Below the pieces are notes generated by a model, which was not told the DNA's origin, made no database searches, and saw only the letters and a program-made list of their open reading frames with translations. The position numbers and the translations under genes were made by a program. This document shows, piece after piece, positions 32,925-46,641 of a stretch of 64,000 bases of DNA; the stretch's first letter is position 1, and each line of letters starts with the position of its first letter. Location of the stretch: contig MU839839.1 of NCBI GenBank assembly GCA_030411725.1, positions 620,001-684,000 of the forward strand. The letters run 5' to 3'. This DNA is from Echria macrotheca (lineage: Eukaryota > Ascomycota > Sordariomycetes > Sordariales > Schizotheciaceae).

Positions 32925-35900
32925 GCTGATGGGAAGCACGAAGCCAATTGGATCGCAATTGCTATTTGTTGCTTGTTGCAGAGCGAAGCAATGAAGGCTT
33001 TCGTGTCTCTCCCTTTTGTCTATCCGACTCTGAAGATGGAGATTTAAAGTGCCCAGGACCCGTCGTTCGCCGTGATGCTAGATAGCGTGCCGGCAGCGCG
33101 GGTATGGACCGTGGACCGTATAGCCGAGCAGCCGAGTCGATATGAAATGGACCGGGGTCCGGGGAGCATGAACCGGGACGGGGAAGTTCGCCGGGAAGAA
33201 GCTGTCGGCGGCGGTATCGTCAGAAGCGAGATCAGGAACGGGGAGCTGAGGCTAGAAATACTGTGCCGGTCGTCTCTCCACGCTCCAGTTTCCGGCCGCA
33301 AAACCAGACCTGTGGTCGCTCGGCGAGGCAGCTGTTTCCAACAGGGGCACCTGATGGCTCCGGCGGGTGATTGGGAGGGGATTGACGGTAGAAAGCAAAC
33401 AAAACGATGGGCTGAGGCAGTCCTCGTAGCGGTTGGGAAAGCTGCTTCGGATGAGCAAGCTCCTTGGGACGGATGTATACACGAGACCAAGGGATGTCAA
33501 GGAAAACAAGCCATTGCGAAGACCAATTGGTCTTCTGGAACGTCAATGACAAAAAGAAATAAGGCTCTGAGCTGCTTCATGGTCTAGACTCGGGGGAGGG
33601 AGGGGATGCCAGGATATATAGGCAGATAGGAGAAGGCGAGGTCGCAGACGAGGACGGCCTCGGTCTACCTGACCCACGAACTCCATGCGCGGCGCGCGGT
33701 GTGCGTGCCAGGGAGTAGGCGAATTGCGACGCGCCATGGAGCTGCAAGAAGGAGACGAAGGGCAACATGTGTTGGCTCTCTTCCTCTGGACCAGAAATAC
33801 TACCAAAGTACGGCTCTGGAGGCTGGCACCATGAGGACCCTCGAGGTACCGCGAGCGTCTTGGGATGGAGTGGAGGGGATAGCAATCTTAGTCGTCAAGG
33901 TACCTCTGTACCGCAATCCGAGCCTGCAGGTGCTTTTTAGCTGCTCTGAGAAGAACTGCTCTTGACGCTCTTTTTTTTTTTGCTGGGCATTGCAAGTGAA
34001 AAAGTGGATGTGAAGACTACCTCCACTACAAACGGCGAGCGGGTTCCCCTGCTGGTGAGGGGAGGGGAGTGAGTCTCCTCCATCTGGCAAGGGCGTGTGT
34101 GCAGAAAGACAGGGGACCGGGCTGGCTCAACGGGACCCCTGGGGAGGGGTGCGGGCATCGGGCACGCATGAAAGGCAAGCAGGCTACCTCGAGAAGCTCG
34201 AAAATGTGGAAACGGAAGCAGCGACCAAGTTGACGTGCGCTGGTCGATGGCAGCGTTCTTCCCATCTTTTGCAGGCTTCAGAAAAGTGAAACGCACAACA
34301 AAACGCCAAAGAAAAACGCCGAGAAAACGCATCATTCTCACGCTTCCAGACCATGGCTCTCCAGCTGGTGGGCGAGGCCAGTTCTGATTCAGGTTCCCCC
34401 TTCGGCGGCGGCTCTCGGTCGACACATGTGCTTGTCCTGTACTCAGAGCACTCCCCGTCTAGTTACCGAACAAGCCAAGCCCAGCTCTGGAGTCTGGCTA
34501 CAGGTGCGATGGTGGATCCCCTCACCCCGCCAAACGCTCAAATGCAAACACAAGGCTCGCAAGCACGGAGTCCATTACGCAGCAACGGGATCGCGGCTGA
34601 GGCTTTAACATGGATTTTTGATCTACTCTAGGGCGCTGCTGGCCGTGCGGAGTAGGCCTGGCGATCCACTTCCCCATCAAACTCGAGATGGACTCTAGTG
34701 AGGTTATGGGAGGTACCTGGGCGGTACTCTTGGCGTGCAAAAACCCCACGTCCAGCCAACGACTTTTTGGCCAGCAGGGCTCGTCCATCCTTCGGCAGCT
34801 GCTCACCCCAGACGCGCAGGGCTCGTGCTGATCGATGGTGATAACTAACTTAGTGGCCGGGCCAGACCACTCGGATTGTTCGAGGCCGTCGTCTCTTCAC
34901 AGCACCAGCGGCCCGTGACGGGAGCGCCTTCCTGTCACCTGGCGCGCATGGCGACCAGGACTTATCACAAGAAGAAGGCTGCTCTCCGTTGGTCAGCCTG
35001 CAAGGGTGGAGTCTCGCTGTCCGCGCGCTATCGGGGCGGCCAAGCCTTTATCGGCGGATAGCTAGGACACTGATCGATCGATCTCCACTGTTCTAGGCAG
35101 GGTCTCTCGCTCATCAAATTGCCCTCATGGATCTCTCCTCGGCAATCTCGACAGTCGGCTCATTGTTGGTCATGGGGCACAGCCCGGAAGCTGGATGGCC
35201 TTCAATCTGGATGTTTGTGTCCTCCCACGATATTCAAGCCAACTTGGACCCAAGACCGGGAGCGGACAGGGAGGCCACGATTACTTGCTCTCCTACGCGG
35301 CTATTAGTCTTTGGGGTTGACAAATTGGGAAATTGGCGGTAGCGTGGAAGGCCGGTCGTCACTCACTGCCCCGTTGGGGAAACATCCCGTTGCGCGGGGG
35401 TTATTCGAGGAGGGGTTGCCGCTCCTTTCGGAGAGGGGTCCGCGACTTCGTTGACGGATCCGGTATCCGTCTCCAGCGGATTCTCGCAAAAAAGCGTCGT
35501 GAAAGAGGCTCTCTGGTCGGCAGCAAAGAGACAACAGACCGGTGTGCCAACATTCTCCTACGGGCAGTTCCCAGCCCCTTTTCCGCTGTCCACAGACACA
35601 CGGGCGGCAACGGGACCGGTCGCGAGGATGTCGACGCGGGATGAGCCAGGTGGCGTGAAGGTTCTTTGGCCACAGCACACAGCTGTTCGATATGACCCGT
35701 CCTCAACAACTCATTTGTAAGGGATATTGACAGCCGCGGGTTGGGTGTCTCCAGGGTCACTTCTCTATGCAGGTACGGGCGGCCTTTAGCGACCCTCCCT
35801 CCTTACGGGGTCTTGCGCCCCCAACGACGAATTCCGGGCTTGACGCCGACACATGAGCCCTATGGCAGGTCGGTATGCACCGAGGCAGGGCAACTTTGGT

Positions 35901-38900
35901 TGTGCTCCGGTTCCGCCCTTTCTACGATGGTTGACGCGAGCTCGGTGAGCGCTTGACGATGCGGCTCGGGACTCGCTGTGGACGACCGACAAGGTCCGGG
36001 CTCCAGGGGAATCCTTGCCCGGCCGCGGCTACAAGGCCAAGCGGGAAGGTCGCCGACGTGTGGTGGTCAAAATAGGACGCGATCCCCCGCTCCCGCGTCA
36101 GAGAGGGGCCGTGTGAGGATCCGAGCAGCGCGAACCAAACAGTTCACGGTCGTGGACGAACGGCTGAACGGCGGTGACAGCCCGGCGCGCAAACATCAGT
36201 ACCGAGTTCAGAGCGCAGATCGTGATTCGAGCCGCAGCGTTTGGCAATGCCCTCGTCCAGCATCACGCACCACGCACCACGCACCGAGCGGTCAATCTTC
36301 ATCTGTACCGAATCTCACCTGAGGCCCGGCCACTCCTGCAGGCCGCAGCCTGCAGTATCGTGGGAGAAAACTTTTCATCTCCCTTACGATGACCTACATG
36401 AGTGAAAGCTGCAAGCACGCACATAATCCTCACTTTCCACGATGCCGCTTGACTGCATTGAGACGACGATGAACGACGCAAATAACGCCACAATCTATCG
36501 GCGATGCTCTCAGTACGAAATGAGCCGACCACAGGAGCTTGGCCCTCAGCCTACAACCCTTTCGCAAAATGCGAGATTTTGCCGTTCACGACCATGGACG
36601 TTGCGGACCGATATGTCTGGTCTGGAGCGGAGCACTGATGATAGGGCCCGCATCTCTGCCTCCGGGGCCGGCCCATGGAACAGCGGAGCATCAGGGCTTC
36701 GGGCCGGGCCCCATCGGGCAACTCAAAACCCAAAGCTCCACATAACGGAACCGGGGCCACGTATGGGGAAGAAGAGACGAGTGTTTGCACGTCCCACCTC
36801 GTCCGGCTCCCGCGGTGCCCCCCGCCGTATACTCTACTGTTGGCGTCCTGTTGCTCTCTCCGTTTTCTCGATATTCCCGCGGACTTCCACCGAGAACGAA
36901 AGCACAAATCCCTGCATCATGTTGGTTCCGAAAGAGTGGCTTTTCTTGTGGCCGTTCCAACCCTTCTCTGAAAGCGACATGCGGCCATCAGTGACGGAAG
37001 AAAAAGAAAAGTTTAATCGCGGCAGTTGATACTATCTATGGGTCCCACTGAGTCGTGTGCTTCTTCCCGTGGAAGCTGGGATGTCTATGTGACACGGCAA
37101 CGCTTTTGTCGCCCGCATGCGGTTGTGGGTCAACCGTCCATCCTCCCATCTGTTTCGTCAGAACAGCTGCCCTCCATGCTGTGCAGAGTCTGCAGACGTG
37201 TGCCAACCACACATGGAGGGTGGAAAGACGGAGGCTGCAGTGGTATCAGCGGCATCGAAACGGAAGATTGCACCCACTACAACGGCAGTAACCTGCGTGG
37301 CTTCCAAGGGCTTTCTCGATGATGTCGGAACTTTCATCGGCGCCCGGCTTCAAGGAATATGCCCCTTGCTCGCCGAACATCGGGCTAGCCGTTGGTTTGT
37401 CGGCGCCTGGTGAATTTCCCGAGCATCAACAACTCCCAGATTACGGCTCAGGAAAAACGTTGAGAATACCATCGCAAATCCTCCCTGTTCCTGGAGCCGC
37501 CGATGATAGTCAGTGCGCGGCAACCCTACAGTCCAACGTTGCTCTAGGAGCTCTTCTGGATGGAGTGTCCAGTGGGTTTCAGCCTCGGTCTCGGCCCGAT
37601 AGTTACATGTACTCTCTGGGGCATCACTGATACTGAGTATTCTAACCACAAGTTTGAAGCACTACTCAACTAAAACGACCGCTAGGAAACCCATAATGTT
37701 TTTCCGATTCGCTCCCGGGCTCACATACCGTCTAGAGTTATTGAATCAAAAGCGGGATGGAGCCACTCGCTCTGTCACTCGTCAGCAAACCAGGACGGCC
37801 TGTTCAAAGCCCGGTGCCGAGACGTCCCGCACACGGCTGCGTGTTGACGTGAAGCATTTTCTGCAGTCCGTATATAACTCGATCCGCCCACCAATCAACA
37901 AAGCCACTTCGGGAGAAGCCGCAATGTCTTGATCCGGGGCTGGACTCACTAGCCACATCGAAAGCTAGTTGTCTCCAGAGAACCCCGCACGGGAGAAGAA
38001 ATGATAAGATCATTTTCCGTGGTTTATCACTTTCCTTGTCTGCTGCTCGGTATCTGATCAAGAGACGTCCGACTGCTCGGATTCGATGGCAACAGCACCG
38101 ACTTCATACAGGTTCTCTGTCTATCTCTAGGCGCTCTACTGCGGAAAGATGCCTGGAGAGGACGAGACAGTTTGGCGCGGCGTGCGTCTATCGCAGGCGC
38201 CGCTCGCAGGTTGGTCCCTCAACGAGCAACTATCTCCTTTGGGCGACCACGGCTGCAGCTAAATCACGTATTTTCCCGTCTCTTGGTTCGGCGACGCTGC
38301 AATCCGGTGCAATCTAGACGGCAGAACCGCCTTGCCGCGAATTCGCAATTCGAGAACCCGTGGGATCGTGTTGCTGCCAATGTTACCCCTTGCTTGACAC
38401 TCGGCTTCATTTAGCAGCGGGCGGGCTGGGACATCATGAAATGTCATCGACTTTCATTGCCAGTGGGATCCAACAAATTTATTAACGCCCGTGGACGTGG
38501 GGTTTGCTGTTTCGGTTCCACACCACCTTTCGGGCGTCGGGGGAGCCGCTCCAACGTCACTGTGCAAGGGGTCATCAGCTATGGGAGGGTATTCAGCTGA
38601 GAGCATGTCTGCTATGACTTTAGAGATCTGTCTCTCCAGGCTGAAGGAACAGCCACATGGCAACCCGGCAGAGGGGGCCGAATCGAGAGCTCCGGATCAT
38701 CGTCCGGAATGGCTGCCGACGACCTAATAAGCTGATCAAATAGGATGAGCCCTGGCCGGAAGACTGCTAGCAGGGTGTTCCATCACAAGGGGCATGACCG
38801 CTACGTCTTCTGGAAAATATGCTGGTCGTTGCACGGCACTTCAACAACCCCTGCAACCTCTACATTTTTCCCGGAATTGTTTACAGAGCATTCTATGGTT

Positions 38901-41900
38901 TTCTGCCACCGGGCACCCCGAGGTCAACCTATCGGCGGGGGCTGACCGGCGTCGAGAGCCAGCCAAGGCTTTCACGATATTGAAGTGGTTGTAGACTAAC
39001 TACCGTACCTAACACGAACACTGATGGGCTGCGTTAACTCAGTTTCTCGACATTCTTCACAGCATGGAGCGGGCCTGCCTCCGCCACATCAGCAGCCCGG
39101 CTGCAGGCTTCCTGGTCCTCTCTCCGATTCTTTTTCTTTTTCTCGGACCTGCAAGCAATGCCGTCGTCTGTGCAGCAGCACCCATGCTTGGTGGCCTGAG
39201 AAAGGCGCCAGGCACGCAATTGACTCCCCAGCCCCATCCTCCACGTCGGCACCTCATTGTTGCAGGTAGGCGGGGGGGTTGTGGCACTAGGGCTGTGGTT
39301 ACGCGGTGCGGGCGGGTGAAAGCGAAGATAGCGCTCGCTTCTGCATCGGGCAGCATCCAAAGCGAAAGCTTTCTGGTCCGGAATGAGACCCAACCTACCG
39401 CAACCTACGGGTCAAAGTCGTCTTCTGGGAAGCGGCTTGAGCGGGAAGCCCATGTCCCGGGGAAGCAGGCAGTACTTCCGGCAGGAGCGGACGATCTGCT
39501 GGATGATATGCATCGCTGGGCATCGCTGCGGCGAATGGCAATGTTTCTGGATAAAACTGCACGTTCAATTCATTCCCAGACCCAACATGCACAGCCGTAC
39601 AGGTGGCACGTCACAGGCGAAACGGCTTGCCCCGAGGGACCGGCGAGCACGAGAAAAAAATTTTCTGCCCTTTTTCCTTGAATCAGAGCTCGACGATGAC
39701 GCGCCTTTGCCGCATACCGCTCCCAGCTGCTTCGGTTGCAATAGTGGTACGGCAGCTGTGCGTTGTCCAAGTGTCTAATGCAAGTACGCAGGGTTCAGGG
39801 CAGCGAATCCGGTCTCAAGGCCTGTTAGAGTCTTGGACACATCACGGCCAGCAAAGCCTCATCCCCCGTGAGATTTCCAGCCCGTTCCGTGGGACAGTCG
39901 GCAGCGCGCGCTCTTTCAAAGGGGGTCATCGGCTCGTGATCCGGGCGAATTTGACGGTTGAAAAGGCGGGCAAGGACCCCGAGGAGCGGGCCCGTCTTGT
40001 TGAGCAAAACCACTGGCACACTGTGGCCGCCGAACCACCGGGACTGGCGGTCAAGGCTCCTGTCTGTCGAATGACCAAGCGTCTCGGTCAAACCCACCGC
40101 CCGTCCGTCGAATCACCACAGCTGAAAGCTGGAATCGGCCTTGATTTCGCCCCTGCAGCTTCCGACCGAGTCGTCCCACAGCGGCGGATGGATGGCGAGT
40201 CCAGGTTTTCCTCTTTCTCTTCTTTGTGAGCTCGGAGTCGGCTGTGCCCCTGGGAGAGTCTGAAAAGCAAGAGAGATAAGCTGATGCCGACAGCGGAGCT
40301 GCGTCGACAGCCTGCCTATCGTTGTGCCAACCTCTCGTGGCAAGTGCCCCAACAACACCTGACTCCAATGGTCATGCCGAACTCGCTTCGTCGCCGACAA
40401 CAGACTCGGGAAAGCCAGGCTGTGAGTGGACAAGCCTTTCGCTCTGCGTGTGGCGAAAGGGGCTGGACCCTATCCACCGCCCTTCCCGGTTCTCGAGCTG
40501 GTGGATGACGACAAGAGGGGATCTTTGCCCTCCAAGAGGCCCCCGTTACCTCGCCGAGGCAGTCATCTGACGCACCAGAAGCCCGGAGGGTCGCAGAACA
40601 GCCGCCTCTAGCCCGTCAGAGATCAGCTCAGCGCCCTCTGGTTGGCTTGGTCGCTGACGAGTCCAAGAATCGAGCACCTGTCTCTTCCCTGTTCTTCGGC
40701 GTACGCCCGGCAGCTTCTCTCGTCTGGATCCTCGTTGAGCCCCAGTGCTTGCACGACGGTACCGCCTTTCTTTGGCGCCGTTCCGTCGTGATCATCGCCA
40801 CTTGCGCATCCGCCCTCGAGTATCGGTTGCTGCTCTCCAGCTCTGGCTGCGATACCCCGCTCCGTCGAAAAGGCCTAGGCCCCGGCCGAAGAGTCCTTGG
40901 TGGACGTCGAGGAGATGATCAGTCATAAGCTGGAGGAGTCCTGGTGGTGTACCGAGAGAGACTTCCAGGGTACAGCGGGGTACGAGGGTGGCCTCGCGAG
41001 GGTGGTGGGTGAGACGGGAACGTCGGAACAGAGCAGCGAAAGAGGCGGTTGTTTCGTGAGGGAATTAGGGTGGTGCACAGTGGCCTGTTTGCTCCGTTGC
41101 GGAAGACGTCACCGTCGTCCGGCTCCAAGATCAAGCGGTCAGTCAGTCCATTCTCAAGCATTCAGCCGCCCCTTTGTTGGTATAAAGGTATGACCGCCGG
41201 TCTTGGAGGTCCCCAACTTGACAGTCACCGGTCGTCCTTCTTTCTTCGAGACTTGGGATGAGTCCTAGGACTTTTGGCCGGCCCGTCAGCAAGGGGCAAT
41301 CCCAAAAGGCATCGTCCCCGATACTCACCAGCCCCTTTTCCCACCGGCCGCCTCCGGTTTCGAGAGGGGTCGGCACCGAGCGTTTTGTTGCTGGCCACCG
41401 TCACGGCGTCCGTCGGCGTTTTGCTTTTTCCCTGGTTTGGACCCTTGATCCAAGAAGGCCTGGACTTTGTGAAGATGGACTAGCCTTCTACCCAGGCCCC
41501 ATCTGCAACCACCATCACACATCCCCGAATGAAGCCAGGATGCCAATCACGGCCGGGAGGGATATGCCGGCATCCCTAGCTTGAAGATTCACACCCTACT
41601 CTGAAGCTGGTTGGCCGTCGACCATGTCTCCCCCGCGCAGCCCGCTTTGAACCACGGGAAGGGACGGGCAGTGATAGCCAGGACGGGCGGAGCGGCCCTT
41701 CCCATTATTCGAGGAGCTGGCGGGTAAGGCGGCTAGTGAGGGATCTCCCCTGCTATGGATGCCGGGACGAGAGAGACATCATTGGTGGGTGTGCAGTCGT
41801 GATATTGCCGCGTTGACGACTCAACGATTCGCACAGGAGTCTATCACCATGCGGCCAGTCCAATTCATCAGGGGGGTACTCGTATTAAGGACGAAACCCA

Positions 41901-43381
41901 CTGGAGATAGTTGAGATATCTCTTCTCTGGTCTGGGTGTCGAACTAACGTGCATCGCAGCCTGGAAGAGACAGTCGGTCGGTACGTACTGTGCCGGTCGA
42001 GATGGGGGTCAATATTCTCAGGGTCAAAGCGATGCCCACCGTGAAAAGAAACCACAATAGCTTTGATCGAAGGGTTTGTTGTTGCCGGTCTGTCGTTGTG
42101 TTTCCCCGCGGTCTTTTTGACCCCCTTTTCCCTCCTGTTATTGTCCCGGAAACAAAACAGAATACGGGGCTGGAAGTCACACCCACGCCACTGATGTGGG
42201 GATTTTGCAAAAGGTAATAAGCCGACTCGGATACCAATTCCTGTTTCATATCGAAAGCCAAACGGGCAAAGCTGTTTCCCGGCCGTTGACCGTATCCAGC
42301 TCCGCCTGTCGGGGACCGGGGGACCGGGCGGCCGAGTGTAAAACCCGGGGGACCGGAGCGGCGTCGGGGTCATAGGACCCTGAGAATGGCGTCCAATCAT
42401 GTCCATGGCGGCCTCAAACTGTCAGAAGCATAACCGCAGGGTGTACAGTGCGGCATGGAGGAGAGAGAAGCGCTGAAACCTTCCCGTTTAAGCAGGCGGG
42501 GGTCTCTGGTCTCTCGTGAGAGTCAGAAGTTATGATGCGGCCCAGCGATGCTGCGGGGATGAGGAGGCTGACCAACCAGGGACCGACAGAGGTAAGGTAG
42601 GCATTGGGCGGATGGACGAAGCGAATCGTCGAGCGTGTCATGGTTGTGAAATGGGACCATTTTGACATCGCAAAGGGGAGATTTATTAGTCAGGAAGAGA
42701 GGGGGAGGGAGGGAGGGCTTTTGATTTGCTGGGGTCGTGAGCAGCAGGAAGGAGCATGAGCCTCCCTCCCCCCTTCGCAGACATATGCACGAGAAAGTTT
42801 AAAGCAAAGAGGGAGGCTGCAAGCCGCAGTGAGGGGGGGTCACGGTATCGCTGGCCATGGTCGACGGGATTGGCAATTTGTTTGGTTACAGAGTAAGTCC
42901 TATCGACCATGGCGTCTCATCAACTGCAGGCTCTCCCTCCCATTCGACAGCACACGGCGCAAGGCCGGGAGCTAAAGCAAGCCTAAAAGCGGTCGTCTCT
43001 TTTGGCGGGGATGTTGGATCCCGGACGACCCCCATTGGCGTCTTGTCCTTAGTTTATCTCTACGTCTTCGACCTTTTTTAACGACAAGCAGCAGCAGCAG
43101 CATTGCCTTAGACTAGAATCAGCGAGAGCTTCCCCGCTTCCTTCTCTGTTGGGGTCACCGGGTGGGTGCACGGGATGGAGCGATTGGCCGGCTCTCCGGC
43201 CGAGGATGTCCCCTCATGGAGAGGAAGAGGGGAGGGGGTTCGTTCGACGACGAATCGAGAAGGCGGCAAGACTGATATGAAACTGGGAAGCTGTCGGGGA
43301 ATAGACTAGACGAAGGAGGGGGGGATGGGGGATGGAGGACGCAAATCGGTTGGTGCCTGGCCTCAGGCGGGCAGCATAAGG

Positions 43382-43400
43382 TATATATATATATATATAT
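43382..43400. repeat. (TA)n microsatellite
   Basis: An uninterrupted 19-nt alternating TA run in the gene-poor region. Confidence 0.9.
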
Positions 43401-44174
43401 CTATCAAAGGGAAGAAAGTCATAACAGGAAGCTGACTGAGTAGGTAATATATAGTTCTAAATGGGCGGAGCGGCTGGTAAGAAGAGCCTCATGTAAAGAG
43501 ATACGTATGGGGAAGGGGAAGAAGGAAAGCGGGCCGCGTCTGGGCCTGGTCTCGGAACTTGTGGGGGAGGGAAGGGATGCAGTAAAATGCCAGATAAAAA
43601 GGCAGAGAAGCAAGAAGTAAAAGCCGCGTTCGTCCATCCGTCCGTCCTCGGTTGAACTAGAGGACAGACAGACGCCTTATGTGTTGTGTGTGCGATAAAT
43701 AGAGTAGATAGATACACCTAAACCGTACGGAATACGGAATATCTACTCTAGGAAGGCAAAACTGGTGAGACGAACCAAGCATGCTCGAACCGAACCGAAC
43801 CGGCACAGCGGGCGACGGGCGACATGCGACAGGCGAGCTGCCAATTGGGACGCCAGAGTCAGGTTCGTTTCGCCTTGTGACACTGAGCATATATATCTAT
43901 GGAATATCTGTAATGGATTACGGATTATGTATGCCTGTACTTTGTACTTTTGTTTGGTATCATCTCAAGCAGTGAAGCGAGGCAAGGCAAGGCAATGCGA
44001 AAAAAAAAGGGCATGAATGAGTCTTGTCTCTCTGCGTGACGAAGACGTCGCCACTGCCTAGTTACCTGGCGACGACGACTGCACGACGAGGAGGCGACGA
44101 GGCGATGAGGCCGGCAAGGCGGGGTCGAAAGTTCTGCTTTGATGAGGGGGAAAAACCAACCCCGCGGTGTCGGG

Positions 44175-44235
44175 GTGTGGTGTGTGTGGTGTGCGGTGTG
44201 TGTGTGTGTGTGTGTGTATGCGTGCGTGTGTGTGT
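44175..44235. repeat. GT-rich simple repeat
   Basis: About 60 nt of GT units with interruptions by GG, GC and AT. The longest pure run is 22 nt, at about 44196-44217. Confidence 0.9.
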
Positions 44236-44688
44236 CGGGTTTTATTGTTGGCCGCTTGTTGCTTCCGGAAGAGCCATTTTTCTGTTTTCTGTTTTCTGTT
44301 CTCTGTTCTCTGGTATTGCGCGGCGACCCACTAGCATTTTTTGCTTCCGGCCGTTGTTGACGGGCTTGTTTGAAACCACCGTGTTTTTTTTGGTCGCTGT
44401 CCGTGTCTGACCTTGATTGTGTTGCGCGTTGTTTTGTTTGATGGCGTCGGATTGATTCGCGCGGCCGTGTTGTTGTGGCCGAGAGCAGCTACCTACCTAC
44501 CTAGACAGGCAGAGGGAAGCAGAGATAGGATCTGAGCCATTTTAACTTGGATCGTCTCCCAATCATGTCGCATCCGGCCGGGCATTCCAGCCCGCATGGC
44601 GACCCGCATCCCTGTCGGCGCAGCAGCAGCCAGTGACCGGAGACCGCTGAAAGGACGCCAGGAATGAGGCTGAATCAGTGCTGAGAGC

Positions 44689-44710
44689 GGGCTGGCTGGC
44701 TGGCTGGCTG
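44689..44710. repeat. (GGCT)n tetranucleotide repeat
   Basis: Five consecutive GGCT units about 360 bp upstream of the start codon of the following gene, probably in its promoter or leader. Confidence 0.85.
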
Positions 44711-45069
44711 CTGACCTTGTCGCTTACGTTGCCGAGGGCGATGCGTAACAACAAAGCTATACTCTGTAATAATCATCAACGTCCTGCGCCCAGCCCAGGC
44801 AGCCGGCCCCGGATTCATCGAGAACACCGACGGCATCCCCATATCTGTGCGCGCCGGGTCCAGCTGCAGCAGCGCCAGATGCATCCGAACTGGCGGTCTC
44901 GTCTCCCCGCTCGTCGTGCGTGATACGGCGACAGCCGTGTCCAGGTTCCCCGCTCGCCTGCCCCCTCTGGGGCGCAACCGATTGACCGACCGACCTCGTC
45001 CTCTGGAGGCATCGCCGCCCTTCAACCGCCAATTGCCCGGCGACGGCGACGGCGACGGCATCGGCAGCC

Positions 45070-46641
45070 ATGGCGTCCTACGGCGCGCCCAACAAGATCA
45101 CCAAGCCACGGGCCAAGGTGCATGTGGTCAAGCCCATCCTCAAGAAGCTGTCGCACTCGGAGAAGAACTCGCTCGACCTCGACCGCGGATGGGACGAACA
45201 GGTGGCGGCCGACCACGGCAGCAGCGCCAGCATGGGCTGGGGCGGCGGACACTACGGGTCCCGCTCCAGCTCGACTAGAGATGTGAGCTTTGGCGGCTTC
45301 ACGGGGGCGTTTGGGCCAGGTGGTGACGCCAGTGGTGCTTCTGCTTCTGCTGCTGGTGCTGCTGGTGCTTTAATAACAACAGCTGGGGCGGGAGGGGCAG
45401 GTGCGGCCACATCAAGCAGCAGCACCACCGCGGCAACTCGAAAATTCACACACGGCCGCTCGGCCTCGCAGGCGTCGACGGGGAGCACTTCGCGCGGGGC
45501 CTTTGTGCACCCGTTCCAGCAGACGCCGCGGACGTCGACGCCACCGCTGTCGTATGCCAACTCGCTTGCGTCGTTTGACAACGCGAGGGACTACTCGCCC
45601 ACCATCACCGAGAACGAGGACGACGACCAGCTGACGCACCCCCTCCATCACCACCACCATCACCACCAGCTCCCGCCCTCGCTGTCGCAGTCCAACATCA
45701 GACGGCCCTCGCTCGCCAGCAGCCAGCGTACCTCGTCGTTTACCGACATCTCGGCCGCCGCCGGAGCGCCGCCGCTGCGTGTCAGCACGGGCGGCAAGTC
45801 GGTGCCCGCACTCGTCTCGCGGCTCGCCCACGGCAGCAGCCTCACGGCGACGGCGAGCCACTCAGACCTCCACCTCGATTTGAGTCTAGACTCCCCAGGT
45901 ACGTTTCCGCAGCCGTCGATCGCCTCGCCCACGTCGTCGGTCTCGGTGGCGCCCATGTCTCCGCTGCGAAGCTCCCTCGAGGGCGTGGGGTTCCCCCGCC
46001 TCCGCAGCCGCTCCGAGCTCGACACGGCTGCCCGCGCCGAGAACATCCGGGAAGCCCGGCGCAAGTTTGAGGAGCGCGAGCGGGTCAAGGAGGAAAAGTA
46101 CGCGCGCGAGATGATACGAAAACGAGAGCGGCGGGACGCCAAAGAGGCCATCCGAATCGAAAAGGGCGTGTCCGCGCGCAAGGGGAGCATGGGCGATGTC
46201 GAGTACCCGCCTACCTCTTTCCAAGCACCATCACAACGTCCCCCGGCCTCGAGAAAACACACGCCTACCAATTTATCAGCAGCCTCTGCGCCCGCAGCCG
46301 TCGGGAACCTGTCGAGCGGCGGGTTAAGTCTCGGAGGCAAGGGATTCTGGACGGGGAATAACTCCCGGGATGCGTTGGCGGGATACGGGAAGCACGATAA
46401 CAACGAGATCACCACCGAGAAGCAGCCGATGGACTTTGCGAGCCGGCAGTACGAGAGTGTTCCGGACGGCGAGACGCCGCCGCCCGCGTTCGGCCAGACG
46501 CCGCTTACGGGGGCCAGCGGCGTGCGGTTCGAGCAGGCTCGGCCGCGGCGGGGGAGCGCGGCGAAGCGCAAGACGCAGAGTTATTGGCAGGGGTTTATTC
46601 TCTGGCTTAGGACCAAGATTCTGCGGATCAGCGGGAAGTGA
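45070..46641 (+). CDS. Conserved-looking disordered protein with coiled coil, unknown function
   Basis: The protein has 523 residues in one exon; the start ATG lies in a good context (GCAGCCATGGCG). I do not recognise the family. It opens with a basic segment (KITKPRAKVHVVKPILKK), then SHSEKNSLDLDRGWDEQ, which looks like a conserved block. Next comes a long Ser/Ala/Gly/Thr-rich region with a seven-His run near residue 195. At about residues 317-367 a highly charged Glu/Arg/Lys stretch (ENIREARRKFEERER...) is predicted to form a helix or coiled coil. The C-terminus ends in a basic patch (PRRGSAAKRKTQS) followed by YWQGFILWLRTKILRI, an amphipathic or membrane-binding helix. Those features suggest a scaffold or membrane-associated regulator, but that is inference. 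The opposite-strand frames are shadows. Confidence 0.8.
   Translation: MASYGAPNKITKPRAKVHVVKPILKKLSHSEKNSLDLDRGWDEQVAADHGSSASMGWGGGHYGSRSSSTRDVSFGGFTGAFGPGGDASGASASAAGAAGALITTAGAGGAGAATSSSSTTAATRKFTHGRSASQASTGSTSRGAFVHPFQQTPRTSTPPLSYANSLASFDNARDYSPTITENEDDDQLTHPLHHHHHHHQLPPSLSQSNIRRPSLASSQRTSSFTDISAAAGAPPLRVSTGGKSVPALVSRLAHGSSLTATASHSDLHLDLSLDSPGTFPQPSIASPTSSVSVAPMSPLRSSLEGVGFPRLRSRSELDTAARAENIREARRKFEERERVKEEKYAREMIRKRERRDAKEAIRIEKGVSARKGSMGDVEYPPTSFQAPSQRPPASRKHTPTNLSAASAPAAVGNLSSGGLSLGGKGFWTGNNSRDALAGYGKHDNNEITTEKQPMDFASRQYESVPDGETPPPAFGQTPLTGASGVRFEQARPRRGSAAKRKTQSYWQGFILWLRTKILRISGK

Larger units (their letters stand above)
32925..45069. other. 12.1-kb gene-poor region
   Basis: No supported gene is seen on either strand. 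The left end should contain the glycosyltransferase promoter and the right end the promoter and 5' leader of the next plus-strand gene. Open frames (up to about 208 codons, e.g. near 39064-40229) look random in composition and overlap each other on both strands. No tRNA A/B boxes, terminal repeats or transposase motifs were recognised. Short simple repeats near its right end are listed separately; a triplicated CACGCAC unit lies near 36263-36285. Confidence 0.55.

Noticed and set aside
39064..40229. Overlapping plus-strand frames of about 205 codons
   Set aside because: No hydrophobic pattern or motif, and the two phases are equally open.
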